From positions 186,001 through 250,000 of the forward strand of contig JADJMO010000001.1 in the NCBI GenBank assembly GCA_016709545.1: a stretch of DNA of 64,000 nucleotides, given 5' to 3'. The translations under genes and the position numbers were made by a program. The DNA comes from Myxococcales bacterium (GTDB lineage: Bacteria; Myxococcota_A; Polyangia; Polyangiales; JADJMO01). The notes beneath the pieces are model-generated. The model saw nothing but the letters and a program-made list of their open reading frames with translations, was not told where the DNA came from and made no database searches. Every line of letters begins with the position of its first letter. The first letter of the stretch is position 1. Shown here in pieces: positions 8,710 to 22,522 of the stretch.

Positions 8710-9338
8710 CCGACTACGCCGCCCCACGCCCCGCTGCTGCCCAAGCCCCTGGTCTCGTCGTGGTGCAGGAGTGGTGGGGGCTGAACGATCACATCAAGGA
8801 TCTATGCAATCGCTTCGCCGCGCAGGGATTCCTGGTGATCGGCGTCGATCTGTACGGCGGTCGCGTCACCAAGGACGCTGGCGAGGCCATGCAGCTCATG
8901 ATGGACCTCAAGACCCCGGACGCGCTCGAGATCATCGGCGCCGCGGTCGATCGGCTGCGGGCCGACCCGGGGTGCAACGGCAAGGTGGGGGTGGTCGGGT
9001 TCTGCATGGGCGGGGCGATGAGCCTCGCGTCGGCGTGCAACCTCGCCGTCGACGCCGCCGTGCCGTTCTACGGGCTCCCGCGCGCCGAGTACGCCGACTG
9101 GACCAAGGTGCGCTGCCCGATCGAGGGGCACTACTCCGAGCGCGACCCCCACGTCACCAAGGAGCGCGTCTCGCTGGTGCGCGACACCCTCGTGGCTGCC
9201 GGAAAGTCGGTCGAGTTCCACTTCTACGACGCCGAGCACGCCTTCGCGAACGATACCCGTAGTGAGGTGTACGACCGCGCCTCTGCCGAGCTCGCCCTCT
9301 CGCGCACGACGGCGTTCCTCCACGCGCACCTCGGCTAG
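8706..9338 (+). CDS. Dienelactone hydrolase family protein
   Basis: An alpha/beta hydrolase of 210 aa. The Cys nucleophile sits in VGFCMGGAMSL (about residues 97-107); the acid is in GHYSERDPHV (about residue 147) and the His in YDAEHAFAN (about residue 178). This is the Cys-Asp-His triad of dienelactone hydrolases. Its ATG overlaps the lpxD stop (ATGA) and fabZ follows within 40 bases, so it sits inside a lipid A operon, where such an enzyme is not expected. It is full length with no signal peptide. The substrate is unknown. Confidence 0.85.
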   Translation: MTDYAAPRPAAAQAPGLVVVQEWWGLNDHIKDLCNRFAAQGFLVIGVDLYGGRVTKDAGEAMQLMMDLKTPDALEIIGAAVDRLRADPGCNGKVGVVGFCMGGAMSLASACNLAVDAAVPFYGLPRAEYADWTKVRCPIEGHYSERDPHVTKERVSLVRDTLVAAGKSVEFHFYDAEHAFANDTRSEVYDRASAELALSRTTAFLHAHLG

Positions 9339-9377
9339 CGGCTCGACGCGGGGCGCGCGCCACGGCAGACTCGCGCC

Positions 9378-9821
9378 GTGCAACTCGACATCCGCAAGAT
9401 CCTCTCGATCCTGCCGCACCGGTACCCGTTCGTGATGGTCGATCGGGTCACCGACATCGTCGCGGGCGAAGTGATCCACGGGTACAAGAACGTCTCCATC
9501 AACGAGCCGTTCTTCGCGGGGCATTTTCCGGGGGATCCGATCATGCCCGGGGTGCTCGTGGTCGAGGCGCTCGCGCAGATCGGTGGCATCCTCGCCTACG
9601 CGAGCGACCCGTTCGATGCGCAGGGGTCGCTCATGTACTTCCTCGGCATCGACCGCTGCAAGTTCCGGCACCCCGTGCGCCCGGGCGACCGGCTCGATCT
9701 CGAGGTGCGGGTGATCAACCACCACTCGAACGTCTGGAAGCTGCGCGGGGAGGCCACCGTGGGTGGCACCCTCTGCGCCGAGGGCCAGCTCCTCGCCAGC
9801 ATCGTCGAGCGCGAGCGTTGA
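9378..9821 (+). CDS. fabZ: 3-hydroxyacyl-ACP dehydratase (FabZ)
   Basis: A hot-dog fold dehydratase of fatty acid elongation, 147 aa, acting on 3-hydroxyacyl-ACP in the cytoplasm. The start is MQLDIRKILSILPHRYPFVM, with the family's PHRYPF motif. The active site HFPGDPIMPGVLVVEALAQ carries the catalytic His and Glu. The GTG at 9378 is chosen because the protein then begins at the usual family position. The end overlaps lpxA. It competes with lipid A synthesis for hydroxyacyl-ACP, hence the shared operon. Confidence 0.92.
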   Translation: MQLDIRKILSILPHRYPFVMVDRVTDIVAGEVIHGYKNVSINEPFFAGHFPGDPIMPGVLVVEALAQIGGILAYASDPFDAQGSLMYFLGIDRCKFRHPVRPGDRLDLEVRVINHHSNVWKLRGEATVGGTLCAEGQLLASIVERER

Positions 9822-10591
9822 CCGCGCGCGTCCACCCGACCGCCGTCGTCGACCCGAGCGTCGTCCTCGGCGACGACGTGGAGGTAGGCGCCTACTCGGT
9901 GGTGGGGGCGGGCGTGTCGCTCGGGCGTGGCGTGCGCCTCGCCGCCCACGTGGTCGTCGAGGGCCCCACGGTGCTCGAGGAGCGCGTGCAGGTGTTCCCC
10001 TTCGCGGTCCTCGGCGCGGCGCCGCAGGATCGCTCCTACGCGGGCGAGCCCACCACGCTCCGGGTGGGCGCCGAGACCATCGTGCGCGAGCACGTCACCC
10101 TGCACCGGGGCACCCGCAAGGACCGCGGCCACACCGACGTGGGCGCGCGCTGTCTGCTGATGGTGGGCGTGCACGTGGCCCACGACGCGGTCATCGGCGA
10201 CGACTGCACGATCGCCAACGCGGTCCAGATCAGCGGCCACGTCGTGCTCGAAGAGGGCGTCGTGGTCGGTGGCGTGGCGGCGTTCGCCCCGTTCGTCCGG
10301 GTCGGCACCCTCGCTTTCGTCGCTGCGGGGGCGCGGGTCGAGCAAGACGTGCCGCCCTATCACGTGGCGCAGGGCGACCGCGCGCGGGTGCGGGCGCTCA
10401 ACGTGGTCGGGCTCGCGCGCAACGGCGTGCCCGAGGAACCACTGCTGGCGGCCCACCGCATCCTCTACCGCTCCGGGCTCCCCCGCGCCCACGCGCTCGA
10501 GCACCTCGCCGGCGACCCGGACCCGAGCGTCCGTCGCCTCGTCGCGTTCCTCCACGAGCACACGACCCTGCCCGGCCCTGTCTCCCGGTGA
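9818..10591 (+). CDS. lpxA: UDP-N-acetylglucosamine O-acyltransferase (LpxA)
   Basis: The first lipid A enzyme, moving a hydroxyacyl chain from ACP to UDP-GlcNAc. It has 257 residues (E. coli 262). The hexapeptide beta-helix starts VHPTAVVDPSVVLGDDVEVG; the catalytic His region is GVHVAHDAVIGDDCTIANAV and the C-terminal helices follow from about residue 190. The TTG start at 9818 overlaps the fabZ stop, indicating coupled translation. LpxB is not in the window. Confidence 0.92.
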   Translation: MTARVHPTAVVDPSVVLGDDVEVGAYSVVGAGVSLGRGVRLAAHVVVEGPTVLEERVQVFPFAVLGAAPQDRSYAGEPTTLRVGAETIVREHVTLHRGTRKDRGHTDVGARCLLMVGVHVAHDAVIGDDCTIANAVQISGHVVLEEGVVVGGVAAFAPFVRVGTLAFVAAGARVEQDVPPYHVAQGDRARVRALNVVGLARNGVPEEPLLAAHRILYRSGLPRAHALEHLAGDPDPSVRRLVAFLHEHTTLPGPVSR

Positions 10592-10623
10592 CCCGCCCAC
10601 AAACTTGGTATGCTGGCCCGCAG

Positions 10624-12228
10624 ATGAGCCGAGGGCGGGGGTTACTGGCGCTGCTGGTCGGGGGGGCTCTCCTCGCCTTCGACGCGTCGTGCAGCTTCGT
10701 CGTCGACACCTCGGCCGACCAGTGCCAGACCGACGGCGACTGCGCCTCGCGCGGCTTCGACGGCTGGTTCTGCGCTGCCGACAAGATCTGCCGCTGCAAG
10801 ACCAACAAGGCGTGCAAGGTGCGCCTCGGCACCGACGCCGTCTGCTACGCGGGTAGCTGCGCCGCGCTCAAGTCCGAGGACTGCCAGACGGTGTACATGC
10901 GGCCGAACGATCTCGATCGCGACGACGCGGTGGTGATCGGGTGGATGGCCCCCATCGTCGGCGAGAACAAGTCGCTCGTCGAACCGCAGCTCAACGCCGT
11001 CGACCTCGCGCGCCGCGACTTCGCCGACGGACTCCCCCCGGTCAAGGACGGGAGCCCCAACCGCCCCCTCGTGGTGCTCGCCTGCAACGACGGCGCGAAC
11101 GCGCTGCGGGCAGCGAAGCACCTGGTCGAAGACGTGCACGTGCCCGCGATCATCGGGCCCGCGTTCAGCGGCGTGCTCAAGACGATCGCCACCGAGGAGA
11201 CCATCCCCAAGAAGACCCTCCTCCTCTCGGCCTCCGCCACGAGCCCGCTCATCACCGACCTCATCGACGAGAACCTCGTCTGGCGCACGTGCCCCTCGGA
11301 TGCGGCCCAGGCCCTCGCGATGGCCCAGCTGGTGGCGACCAAGGTGGAGGCCGACGCGCGCAAGGCCTTCGGGCTCGCCGTGGACGATCCGAGCCTCCGG
11401 GTCGCGGTCGTGGCCAAGGGCGACGCCTACGGGCTCGGGCTCGCCAACGCGCTGTTCGATGGCCTCGTCTTCAACAAGAAGTCCGCGGCCGACAACGGCC
11501 CGGCCCTCTACAAGCGAGTCAACTACGGCGACCCGACGAAGGACGACCCGGCCACGCTCGCCACGACCTACGCGAACGCCGTCAAGAGCGTGCTCGACTT
11601 CAAACCGCACATCCTCCTCACCGTGGGTACGAGCGAGGCGGTCACGTCGATCCTCTCCGAGGTGGAGAAGGCGTGGCCCGCAGGCGCGCGGCCACGCCAC
11701 CTCGTCTCGGACGGGTTGCAGCTGCCGGAGCTGGCTGCTCTCGCGCGCGGCAACGACATGCGCACGCGGCTCTACGGCTCGATCGCCGGCACCGACAGCC
11801 CCCTCGCCAAGAAGTTTCGCGACGCCTACAACGGCGCCGGTTTCACGGCGAAGCCCGACGCCTACGCCGCCTCCGCCTACGACGCCCTCTACCTGCTGGC
11901 CTATGCGGTCGTCGGCGCTGGCGCCAAGCCCATCACGGGGCCGCAGCTCGCGACCGCGCTGGCCCTGACGATCCCCGGGACCGGAGCCGTCCCGATCAAG
12001 GCCGGTCCCGAGGACATCAACAAGGGCATGACCGCTCTGCGCACCGGCGGTCGGATCGACTACGACGGCGCCTCGGGACCGCTGAATTTCCTCCCGACGG
12101 GCGAAGCCCCGGCCGACATCCAGATCTGGTGCGTGACCCCGGCGAGCGCGGTCGAGCCCTTCGCCAACGTGGGGTTCTACCGCGCCGCGACGAGCACCCT
12201 CGACGGCACGCTGGCGTGCCCTCCCTGA
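10624..12228 (+). CDS. Lipoprotein with Cys-rich head and branched-chain amino acid type binding domain
   Basis: A 534-aa exported lipoprotein. The signal peptide MSRGRGLLALLVGGALLAFD ends at ASC (Cys about 23). Residues about 30-90 form a Cys-rich module (DQCQTDGDC, WFCAADKICRCK, KACKVR, VCYAGSC). From about residue 100 (VVIGWMAPIVGENK) comes a type I periplasmic-binding fold like LivJ/Peripla_BP_6, with PAIIGPAFSGVLKTIATEE and RVAVVAKGDAYGLGLANALF. This would bind a small ligand at the cell surface or periplasm. No permease or ATPase gene is next to it, so it may be a sensor more than a transporter part. It lies 32 bases after lpxA. Confidence 0.8.
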   Translation: MSRGRGLLALLVGGALLAFDASCSFVVDTSADQCQTDGDCASRGFDGWFCAADKICRCKTNKACKVRLGTDAVCYAGSCAALKSEDCQTVYMRPNDLDRDDAVVIGWMAPIVGENKSLVEPQLNAVDLARRDFADGLPPVKDGSPNRPLVVLACNDGANALRAAKHLVEDVHVPAIIGPAFSGVLKTIATEETIPKKTLLLSASATSPLITDLIDENLVWRTCPSDAAQALAMAQLVATKVEADARKAFGLAVDDPSLRVAVVAKGDAYGLGLANALFDGLVFNKKSAADNGPALYKRVNYGDPTKDDPATLATTYANAVKSVLDFKPHILLTVGTSEAVTSILSEVEKAWPAGARPRHLVSDGLQLPELAALARGNDMRTRLYGSIAGTDSPLAKKFRDAYNGAGFTAKPDAYAASAYDALYLLAYAVVGAGAKPITGPQLATALALTIPGTGAVPIKAGPEDINKGMTALRTGGRIDYDGASGPLNFLPTGEAPADIQIWCVTPASAVEPFANVGFYRAATSTLDGTLACPP

Positions 12229-12376
12229 CGCGTTCCTGCCATGGGGCACGCCCAGAGACCCACCACTCCGGAGGAGGCCGGCCGATCCTTTCGTGATGTC
12301 AAAGGGTTACTCCCTCTTGACAGCAAGTCCGATCCGGTGTCTAGAGGGCGCGACCCGCAGCCAAGGAAACCGCGCG

Positions 12377-13123
12377 ATGGGATCGGAAAAAAAGGGGAAG
12401 GGGGCCGACACCAAGCCGGTCGCCAGCAAGAAGGTTCCGGCGAAGGTCCCGCCCAAGCCGTCGGCGGCGGCGAAGAGCTCGCCGAACGCCAAGGCCAAGG
12501 CGCCCGCCGCCAAGGCCGGGGCCGGCAAGCCCGCGGCGCCTGCCGCACCGGGTGGAAAGGCCACGCCAGGCAAGCCTGGTGAGCCGGCAGGCGCGCCCAA
12601 GCGCAAGCTCGGGATCAAGGGCGCCGCCCCCTGGGCCGCCCGCCACGCCGCCAAGCACGCCGCCGAGGCCCGTGCCCGCGCCGCCGAGCCCGCCCCGCCC
12701 GGGAGCGCCCGCGCCACCATCCGCACGCCCACCGGCGCCAACGAGATCAAGGAGCGCCTCAACGAGCTGCTCCGGCTCGCCAACCAGCTCAAGGCCCTGC
12801 GCAAGAACCTGGCGCGCAACTTCTTCGAGATGGGGCTCCTCCTGCGCGAGGTCCAGACCAAGAAGCTCTACGAGCCGCGCGGCTACACCACGTTCGAGGC
12901 CTTCGTCGAGCGCGAGACCGACCTCGGCAAGGAGCTCGGCGGGCGCCTCGCGCGCATCCCGGTGGTCTTCACGCGTGAAGCCGCCACCGAGCTCGGCCTC
13001 GACAAGCTGCTCGCCGGTCTCGGCTCCATGGAGCCCGCCCGCGAGAGCGAGTCGGCGGTGCCGGCGCCCGTGCGCCCGTCGTCGACGGTGCGCATGCCCG
13101 AGCCGAGCGGCCGCGCGTTCTGA
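12377..13123 (+). CDS. Histone H1-like Lys/Ala/Pro-rich protein with conserved C-terminal domain
   Basis: A 248-aa protein with an ATG at 12377, preceded by AAGGA. Residues 1-110 are a basic, disordered Ala/Lys/Pro tail (KKVPAKVPPKPSAAAKSS) like bacterial H1 homologues. Residues about 115-215 form a helical domain: NEIKERLNELLRLANQLKAL, then FFEMGLLLREVQTKKLYEPR and YTTFEAFVERETDLGKELGG. The same sort of domain occurs in myxobacterial FrgA-like proteins, though I cannot name it with certainty. A likely DNA-associated protein. A strong terminator follows. Confidence 0.7.
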   Translation: MGSEKKGKGADTKPVASKKVPAKVPPKPSAAAKSSPNAKAKAPAAKAGAGKPAAPAAPGGKATPGKPGEPAGAPKRKLGIKGAAPWAARHAAKHAAEARARAAEPAPPGSARATIRTPTGANEIKERLNELLRLANQLKALRKNLARNFFEMGLLLREVQTKKLYEPRGYTTFEAFVERETDLGKELGGRLARIPVVFTREAATELGLDKLLAGLGSMEPARESESAVPAPVRPSSTVRMPEPSGRAF

Positions 13124-13138
13124 GTCGCACGGTGTCCG

Positions 13139-13182
13139 AAGACGACCGCCACGGAGTCCCCGTCGCGGTCGTCTTTCTTTTT
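13139..13182 (+). terminator. Rho-independent terminator
   Basis: An 11-bp perfect stem (AAGACGACCGC at 13139-13149 pairing with 13164-13174) is followed by the T-rich run TTTCTTTTT. It ends the 12377 gene. Confidence 0.9.
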
Positions 13183-13226
13183 GCGTTGTCGTGAGCTTCG
13201 ACACCGCGCGGGGTACGATCGGGTCC

Positions 13227-13868
13227 ATGCGCCCGATGGTCCTCTCGCTGATCCTGGTCGGCTGCGCGGGTGCCAAGACGACCCACGCGCCCGCCACGGA
13301 GCCCACCCCGACCTCGACGAAATCCAAGACGACGGCTGCGCCGGCAGGATCGCCGACCGTGATCACGACCACCAAGATGATCCCGGCGCCCACGCCGCCC
13401 GATCGCCCCGCAGACCCGCTGCCGAGCGACGCGCTGGTCAAGTACAACCTCGAGCTGCTCAACGCCTACCGCAAGAAGCACGGCGCGGCGCCGCTCCTCT
13501 ACGACGCGAAGATCAGCGCCTTCGCGCTCGCCGGCTCACAGCAGCTGATGAAGGACCACACCCCGCACGCGCACTTCAAGGCCAAGGTCAAAGGCGCGAT
13601 GTCGGACCCGGAGGCCATGAAGGGCGGCTCCGGCTTCGGCTCGAAGGCCGCCGAGAACCAGGGCGACTGGGAGGGCATCCCGGAGCTCGATCCCGACCCG
13701 GCGAAGAACGGCCGCCTGCAGGTCGAGGGGACGATGAAGCTCATGTACGACGAGGGGCCCGGTGGTGGGCACCACGACAACATGCTGAACCCAGCGTTCA
13801 AGCGCGTGGGGATCGGCTTCGTCCGCGACGGCAAGAAGCTCTATCTCACCAACGACTTCAGCAACTGA
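13227..13868 (+). CDS. CAP/SCP-domain lipoprotein
   Basis: The protein is 213 aa. The start MRPMVLSLILVGCAGAK is a short signal peptide with lipobox LVGC (Cys13). A Thr/Pro/Lys linker runs to about residue 65, then the CAP domain (cysteine-rich secretory, SCP/PR-1 superfamily): KYNLELLNAYRKKHGAAPLL and GGGHHDNMLNPAFKRVGIGF, the family's GHxxNM signature. CAP proteins act outside the cytoplasm; the activity is usually unknown. It is followed, without an obvious terminator, by a convergent gene. Confidence 0.85.
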   Translation: MRPMVLSLILVGCAGAKTTHAPATEPTPTSTKSKTTAAPAGSPTVITTTKMIPAPTPPDRPADPLPSDALVKYNLELLNAYRKKHGAAPLLYDAKISAFALAGSQQLMKDHTPHAHFKAKVKGAMSDPEAMKGGSGFGSKAAENQGDWEGIPELDPDPAKNGRLQVEGTMKLMYDEGPGGGHHDNMLNPAFKRVGIGFVRDGKKLYLTNDFSN

Positions 13869-14510
13869 CCGCCAGAACGACCAGCCGACGTTGAGGTTGA
13901 GGAGCGGGATCCACTTCGAGTCGGAGGCGCTCGAGGTGCCGTCGGTGGTCTGCGCGCGGGCCGCGACGTACTGGGCGCCCAGGTTGGCCTCGAAGGTGAA
14001 CCCGACGCCGGTGATCAGCTTGTAGCCGACGTAGGGGCCGACCGCGAAGCCCGAGGCCGAGGCCGCGGAGCGGTACGTCGTGCCGGCCGCGTCGACCTTC
14101 AGGTAGAGGGCCTCGACGCCGAGCTGCATGCCGTGATCGAAGTTGCCGACGACGTAGTAGTTGAAGTGCCCACCGACCTCCCACGCGGAGAGGTGCTCCG
14201 TCTTGGTGGAGCTCGAGAGCCCGCTGGCGCTGCTGGTGATGGTCGTGGTCTCTATGGGCACCGATCCGAAGCCCACGATGCCTGCGACGCTCATCTTCTC
14301 GTTCAGGGCGAACTCGCCGGCCACCTCGACGATCGGCAGGAGCAGGTGGATCGGCGAGAAGGTCACCGAGACGACGTGGTGCGGCTCGATCGGCGCGGCC
14401 GGCGGGGGAGGGGGCGGCGGGAGGGTGGCCGGCTCCGGGGCCGTCTGCGCGAGGGCAGAGGGCGCGGCGAGGACGACGAGCGCGAGGGCGGCGAAGGACC
14501 GGGGGTGCAT
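13869..14510 (-). CDS. Outer-membrane beta-barrel protein, end uncertain
   Basis: The start is the ATG at 14510. The signal peptide MHPRSFAALALVVLAAPSAL with AQ cleavage is followed by a Pro-rich linker and about 190 residues of alternating strands (HHVVSVTFSPIHLLLPIVEV, GVEALYLKVDAAG, FAVGPYVGYKLITGVGFTFE, LLNLNVGWSFW). This is the pattern of a small eight-strand barrel. The frame has no stop until 13536, inside the convergent CAP gene. Barrels end in an aromatic residue, so the true end is probably near the GWSF codons at about 13875 and a base is missing there. Confidence 0.7.
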
Positions 14511-14601
14511 GGCGGCGCCGCTCAGCACGCGGTGTGCCGGCCGTTTTCGCCCGACAACTCGCGCCTCGAGGAACCACCGGACACGTGCCGGTACGGCACA
14601 G

Positions 14602-15210
14602 TCATCGACGCGCGGCGGCGACCACGGCGTCGAACCGAGGCAGGAGCAGCGGCGCGTGCGCTTGCAGATACGCGCGGATGGAGTCGAACGGCAGGTTGCC
14701 GGTCGCGAGCTCGCCGACGTCTCCGAAGTCACGTGGGCGGGCGGCGCGCAGCTTCATGTAGACGAGCGCCTCGATGGAGATCACGGGGACGCCGTCGCTC
14801 ACGAGCGCGTCGTCGAGCGCGCGGTCGAGGAATCCCTCGTCGGGGTCGGGCACGATGACGTCGACGCGCACCTCCGCGTTCGCCGTCGCTGCGAGGACCT
14901 CCGGCTTGAGCGTCACGAGCCCAGCCGGCGTCTCGTCGTAGCCTTCCCGCCCGATCAAGAAGTCGACGTCCTTGGTCCCTCGCGGCCAGCCGTGAACGCC
15001 GACGGCGAGCCCGCCGACGAGCGCGTGCCGCACCCCCGAGGCCGAAAGGCGCTGCGAAGCGACGTGCATCGCCTCCAGGGTCCTCGGCGGGATCGAGCCG
15101 TCGAGGTTGCGGAGGCTAGACCACGTGGGCCGAACCTCTTCGCGGGCGACGATCTGGCGCGGCACTGCAGGGACAGGATACGTCGAACCGACGGAGACGC
15201 TACGGGCCAT
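14602..15210 (-). CDS. Nucleotidyltransferase (AbiEii/DUF6036-like)
   Basis: A 202-aa soluble protein. HALVGGLAVGVHGWPRGTKD then VDFLIG (about residues 61-86) matches the GG...TxDxDF pattern of small nucleotidyltransferases. The second metal-binding region is VRVDVIVPDPDEGFLDRALD, followed by VPVISIEALVYMKLRAARPR. Some relatives are toxins of AbiE type. No antitoxin-like gene is next to it, so it may be a stand-alone enzyme. The start at 15210 is preferred over an Arg-rich upstream extension. Confidence 0.75.
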   Translation of the reverse strand: MARSVSVGSTYPVPAVPRQIVAREEVRPTWSSLRNLDGSIPPRTLEAMHVASQRLSASGVRHALVGGLAVGVHGWPRGTKDVDFLIGREGYDETPAGLVTLKPEVLAATANAEVRVDVIVPDPDEGFLDRALDDALVSDGVPVISIEALVYMKLRAARPRDFGDVGELATGNLPFDSIRAYLQAHAPLLLPRFDAVVAAARR

Positions 15211-15257
15211 GCCCCTCGGTCGGCGCAGCGTGCTCCGCGGGGCCGCGCGAGACAGGG

Positions 15258-17155
<1,898 letters not shown>

Positions 17156-17178
17156 GCTGGGCTCCCTTGCGGTGGGGG

Positions 17179-20796
<3,618 letters not shown>

Positions 20797-20808
20797 CGTG
20801 GCTCCTGC

Positions 20809-20822
20809 ACTGACGTGTCAGT
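20809..20822. promoter_or_regulatory. Operator copy 1, ACTGACGTGTCAGT
   Basis: A near-perfect palindrome just upstream of the activase start at 20796. An identical 14-base copy lies at 20880-20893, 71 bases away, in the gap between the activase and the divergent TetR gene. Confidence 0.7.
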
Positions 20823-20879
20823 CCCGGGAGAGGCTGACCGAGGCCGGTTGCGGCTCGGATCCTGTGGCCGGGGAACTAG

Positions 20880-20893
20880 ACTGACGTGTCAGT
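20880..20893. promoter_or_regulatory. Operator copy 2, ACTGACGTGTCAGT
   Basis: Identical to copy 1 and on the TetR side of the divergent promoter region. Two identical palindromes in one divergent gap indicate a repressor acting on both genes, most simply the adjacent TetR protein. Confidence 0.7.
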
Positions 20894-20974
20894 CCAGGAG
20901 TGGTAGCGGACCCGAGGGGGGCCTGGCAAGGGCGCGGGGGGCCGAGAAACACGGTCGTGCTAGGGTGCGGCGCC

Positions 20975-21595
20975 GTGACCCAGCGCGAGATCCGCCGGCA
21001 GCAGATCCTCGACCGCGCCCGCGACGTGTTCGCGAAGAAGGGGTACCACCTCGCCAAGATCGACGACGTGGTCGCCGCGGCGGGGGTCGCGCGGGGCACT
21101 TTCTACCTGTATTTCCACGACAAGCGCTCGATCTTCGAGGAGCTGGTCAGCCGGTTCTTCCAGCGGGTGGCGCTCGCCGTCGCGAGCATCGACACCGACC
21201 AGCCGATCGAGCCGCAGATCCGCGCCAACTTCTCCCGGCTGCTCGACGTGTTCCTCGGCGACCCGGGGATGGCGAAGATCCTGCTCACCGACGTGACCGG
21301 GCTCGACGTGGAGTTCGACCGGCGGCTGCTCGCGTTCTACGCGGACATCGAGGCGCTCCTCTTGCGGTCGCTGCGCGAGGGGCAGTCGCTCGGGATCGTG
21401 CAGGACGGCGACGCCCGCGTGGTCGCGCACTTCGTCCTCGGAGGGGTGAAGGAGGTGCTCTTGCAGCTCACGCGCGCGCCGGTGCCGGTCGACCGCGAGG
21501 CGATCAGCGAGAACGTGTTCGGCATCCTCGCCCGCGCGGTGCTCGTGCCCCGCCCGCCGAAGGCGACCAAGAAGGCCGCGAAGAAGCGGGCCTGA
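20975..21595 (+). CDS. TetR/AcrR family transcriptional regulator
   Basis: The protein is 206 aa from the GTG at 20975. The TetR helix-turn-helix is REIRRQQILDRARDVFAKKG followed by KIDDVVAAAGVARGTFYLYF (about residues 4-50). The FYLYF turn is close to the family consensus. The C-terminal half is all helical with the ligand pocket, and it ends in a Lys-rich tail (KKAAKKRA). It is divergent from the activase gene with two palindromes between, so it probably controls that gene and its own, perhaps responding to an acyl-CoA. It is followed by a LysR gene 5 bases downstream. Confidence 0.88.
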   Translation: MTQREIRRQQILDRARDVFAKKGYHLAKIDDVVAAAGVARGTFYLYFHDKRSIFEELVSRFFQRVALAVASIDTDQPIEPQIRANFSRLLDVFLGDPGMAKILLTDVTGLDVEFDRRLLAFYADIEALLLRSLREGQSLGIVQDGDARVVAHFVLGGVKEVLLQLTRAPVPVDREAISENVFGILARAVLVPRPPKATKKAAKKRA

Positions 21596-21600
21596 GCGAC

Positions 21601-22446
21601 ATGGACTGGGACGACCTCCGCTACCTCGAGGCCATCCACCGCACCGGCAGCGTGCAGAAGGCCGCGCGAGACCTGCGCATCTCCGCGTCCACCGTCTACC
21701 GGCGCCTCCACGTGCTGGAGGGTTCGCTGGGCTACCCGTGCGTCGTGCGCGGCCTCGAGCCGGCCGTGCTCACCGACGCGGGCCGCGCCCTCGCGCTCGT
21801 CGGAGAGCAGACCCGCCGCGCGCTGGCCGAGGCCGCGGGGACCGTGCGCGCGAAGGAGACGGCGATCCGCGGAGAGGTGAGCCTCACCACCGTCGAGGGC
21901 CTGCTGCCGTTCCTCGTCGAGCCGATCGCCGAGCTCGCGCGCCTGCACCCGGCCCTGAAGGTCTCGCTGCACCTCGCCGACACGGGCCCGAGCGTGCGGC
22001 AGCGCGAGGTCGACGTGGCCATCGGCATCATGCCGCGCCCGCCCACCGGCTGCTGGGGTCGACGCGTGCTGCGGCTCCCGTATGGCGTGTTCGGCACCAA
22101 GGAGGCGGCGCACCGCAAGAAGCTCCGCTGGGTCGTGCGCGGGCAGGGGCTCCTCCACTCGCCCGAGGCCGCGTGGGAGCGGGCGCGCGCGACCGACGTC
22201 GCCGTCACCAGCAACCTCCTGAGCGGCGTCGTGGCGCTGGTCGCGGCGGGTGTCGGCGTCGGCTTGCTGCCGCGGCTCGTGGCGCAGCGCACGCTGGGCC
22301 TCGTCGAGCTCGAGGCCTTCCGCGAGCAGGCGGCGCCGCTCGAGCGCGTCGCGTGGGTGCTCACCCATCCCGACCAGCGCAAGACGCCCCGCGTGGCCGC
22401 GCTCGTGGCGGCGCTCACCGAGGCCCTCGCGCCCCTCGGCAAGTGA
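21601..22446 (+). CDS. LysR family transcriptional regulator
   Basis: The protein is 281 aa. The winged helix-turn-helix is DWDDLRYLEAIHRTGSVQKA, then ISASTVYRRLHVLEGSLGYP (about residues 2-50). The effector-binding half starts near residue 90 (GEVSLTTVEGLLPFLVEPIA). The DNA-binding part is typical, though the first helix uses a YLEAIHRTGS form. It sits 5 bases after the TetR gene and may share its transcript. The regulated genes are not obvious; a hairpin lies immediately after its stop. Confidence 0.85.
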   Translation: MDWDDLRYLEAIHRTGSVQKAARDLRISASTVYRRLHVLEGSLGYPCVVRGLEPAVLTDAGRALALVGEQTRRALAEAAGTVRAKETAIRGEVSLTTVEGLLPFLVEPIAELARLHPALKVSLHLADTGPSVRQREVDVAIGIMPRPPTGCWGRRVLRLPYGVFGTKEAAHRKKLRWVVRGQGLLHSPEAAWERARATDVAVTSNLLSGVVALVAAGVGVGLLPRLVAQRTLGLVELEAFREQAAPLERVAWVLTHPDQRKTPRVAALVAALTEALAPLGK

Positions 22447-22468
22447 CCGTTCGCAAATCTGCGAACGG
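22447..22468 (+). terminator. Perfect hairpin after the LysR gene
   Basis: Arms CCGTTCGCA and TGCGAACGG pair perfectly around a 4-base loop, right after the LysR stop codon. There is no T run, so it could be a Rho-type stem, an mRNA-stabilising element or an operator. Confidence 0.5.
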
Positions 22469-22522
22469 CGTCTTCCGGATCGCTCGTGGCGGAGCCGCGC
22501 GCTCGTGGGCAGATCGTGGCGC

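Noticed and set aside
22447..22468. Strong Rho-independent terminator after LysR
   Set aside because: Perfect hairpin but no T run, so kept only as a hairpin of uncertain role.
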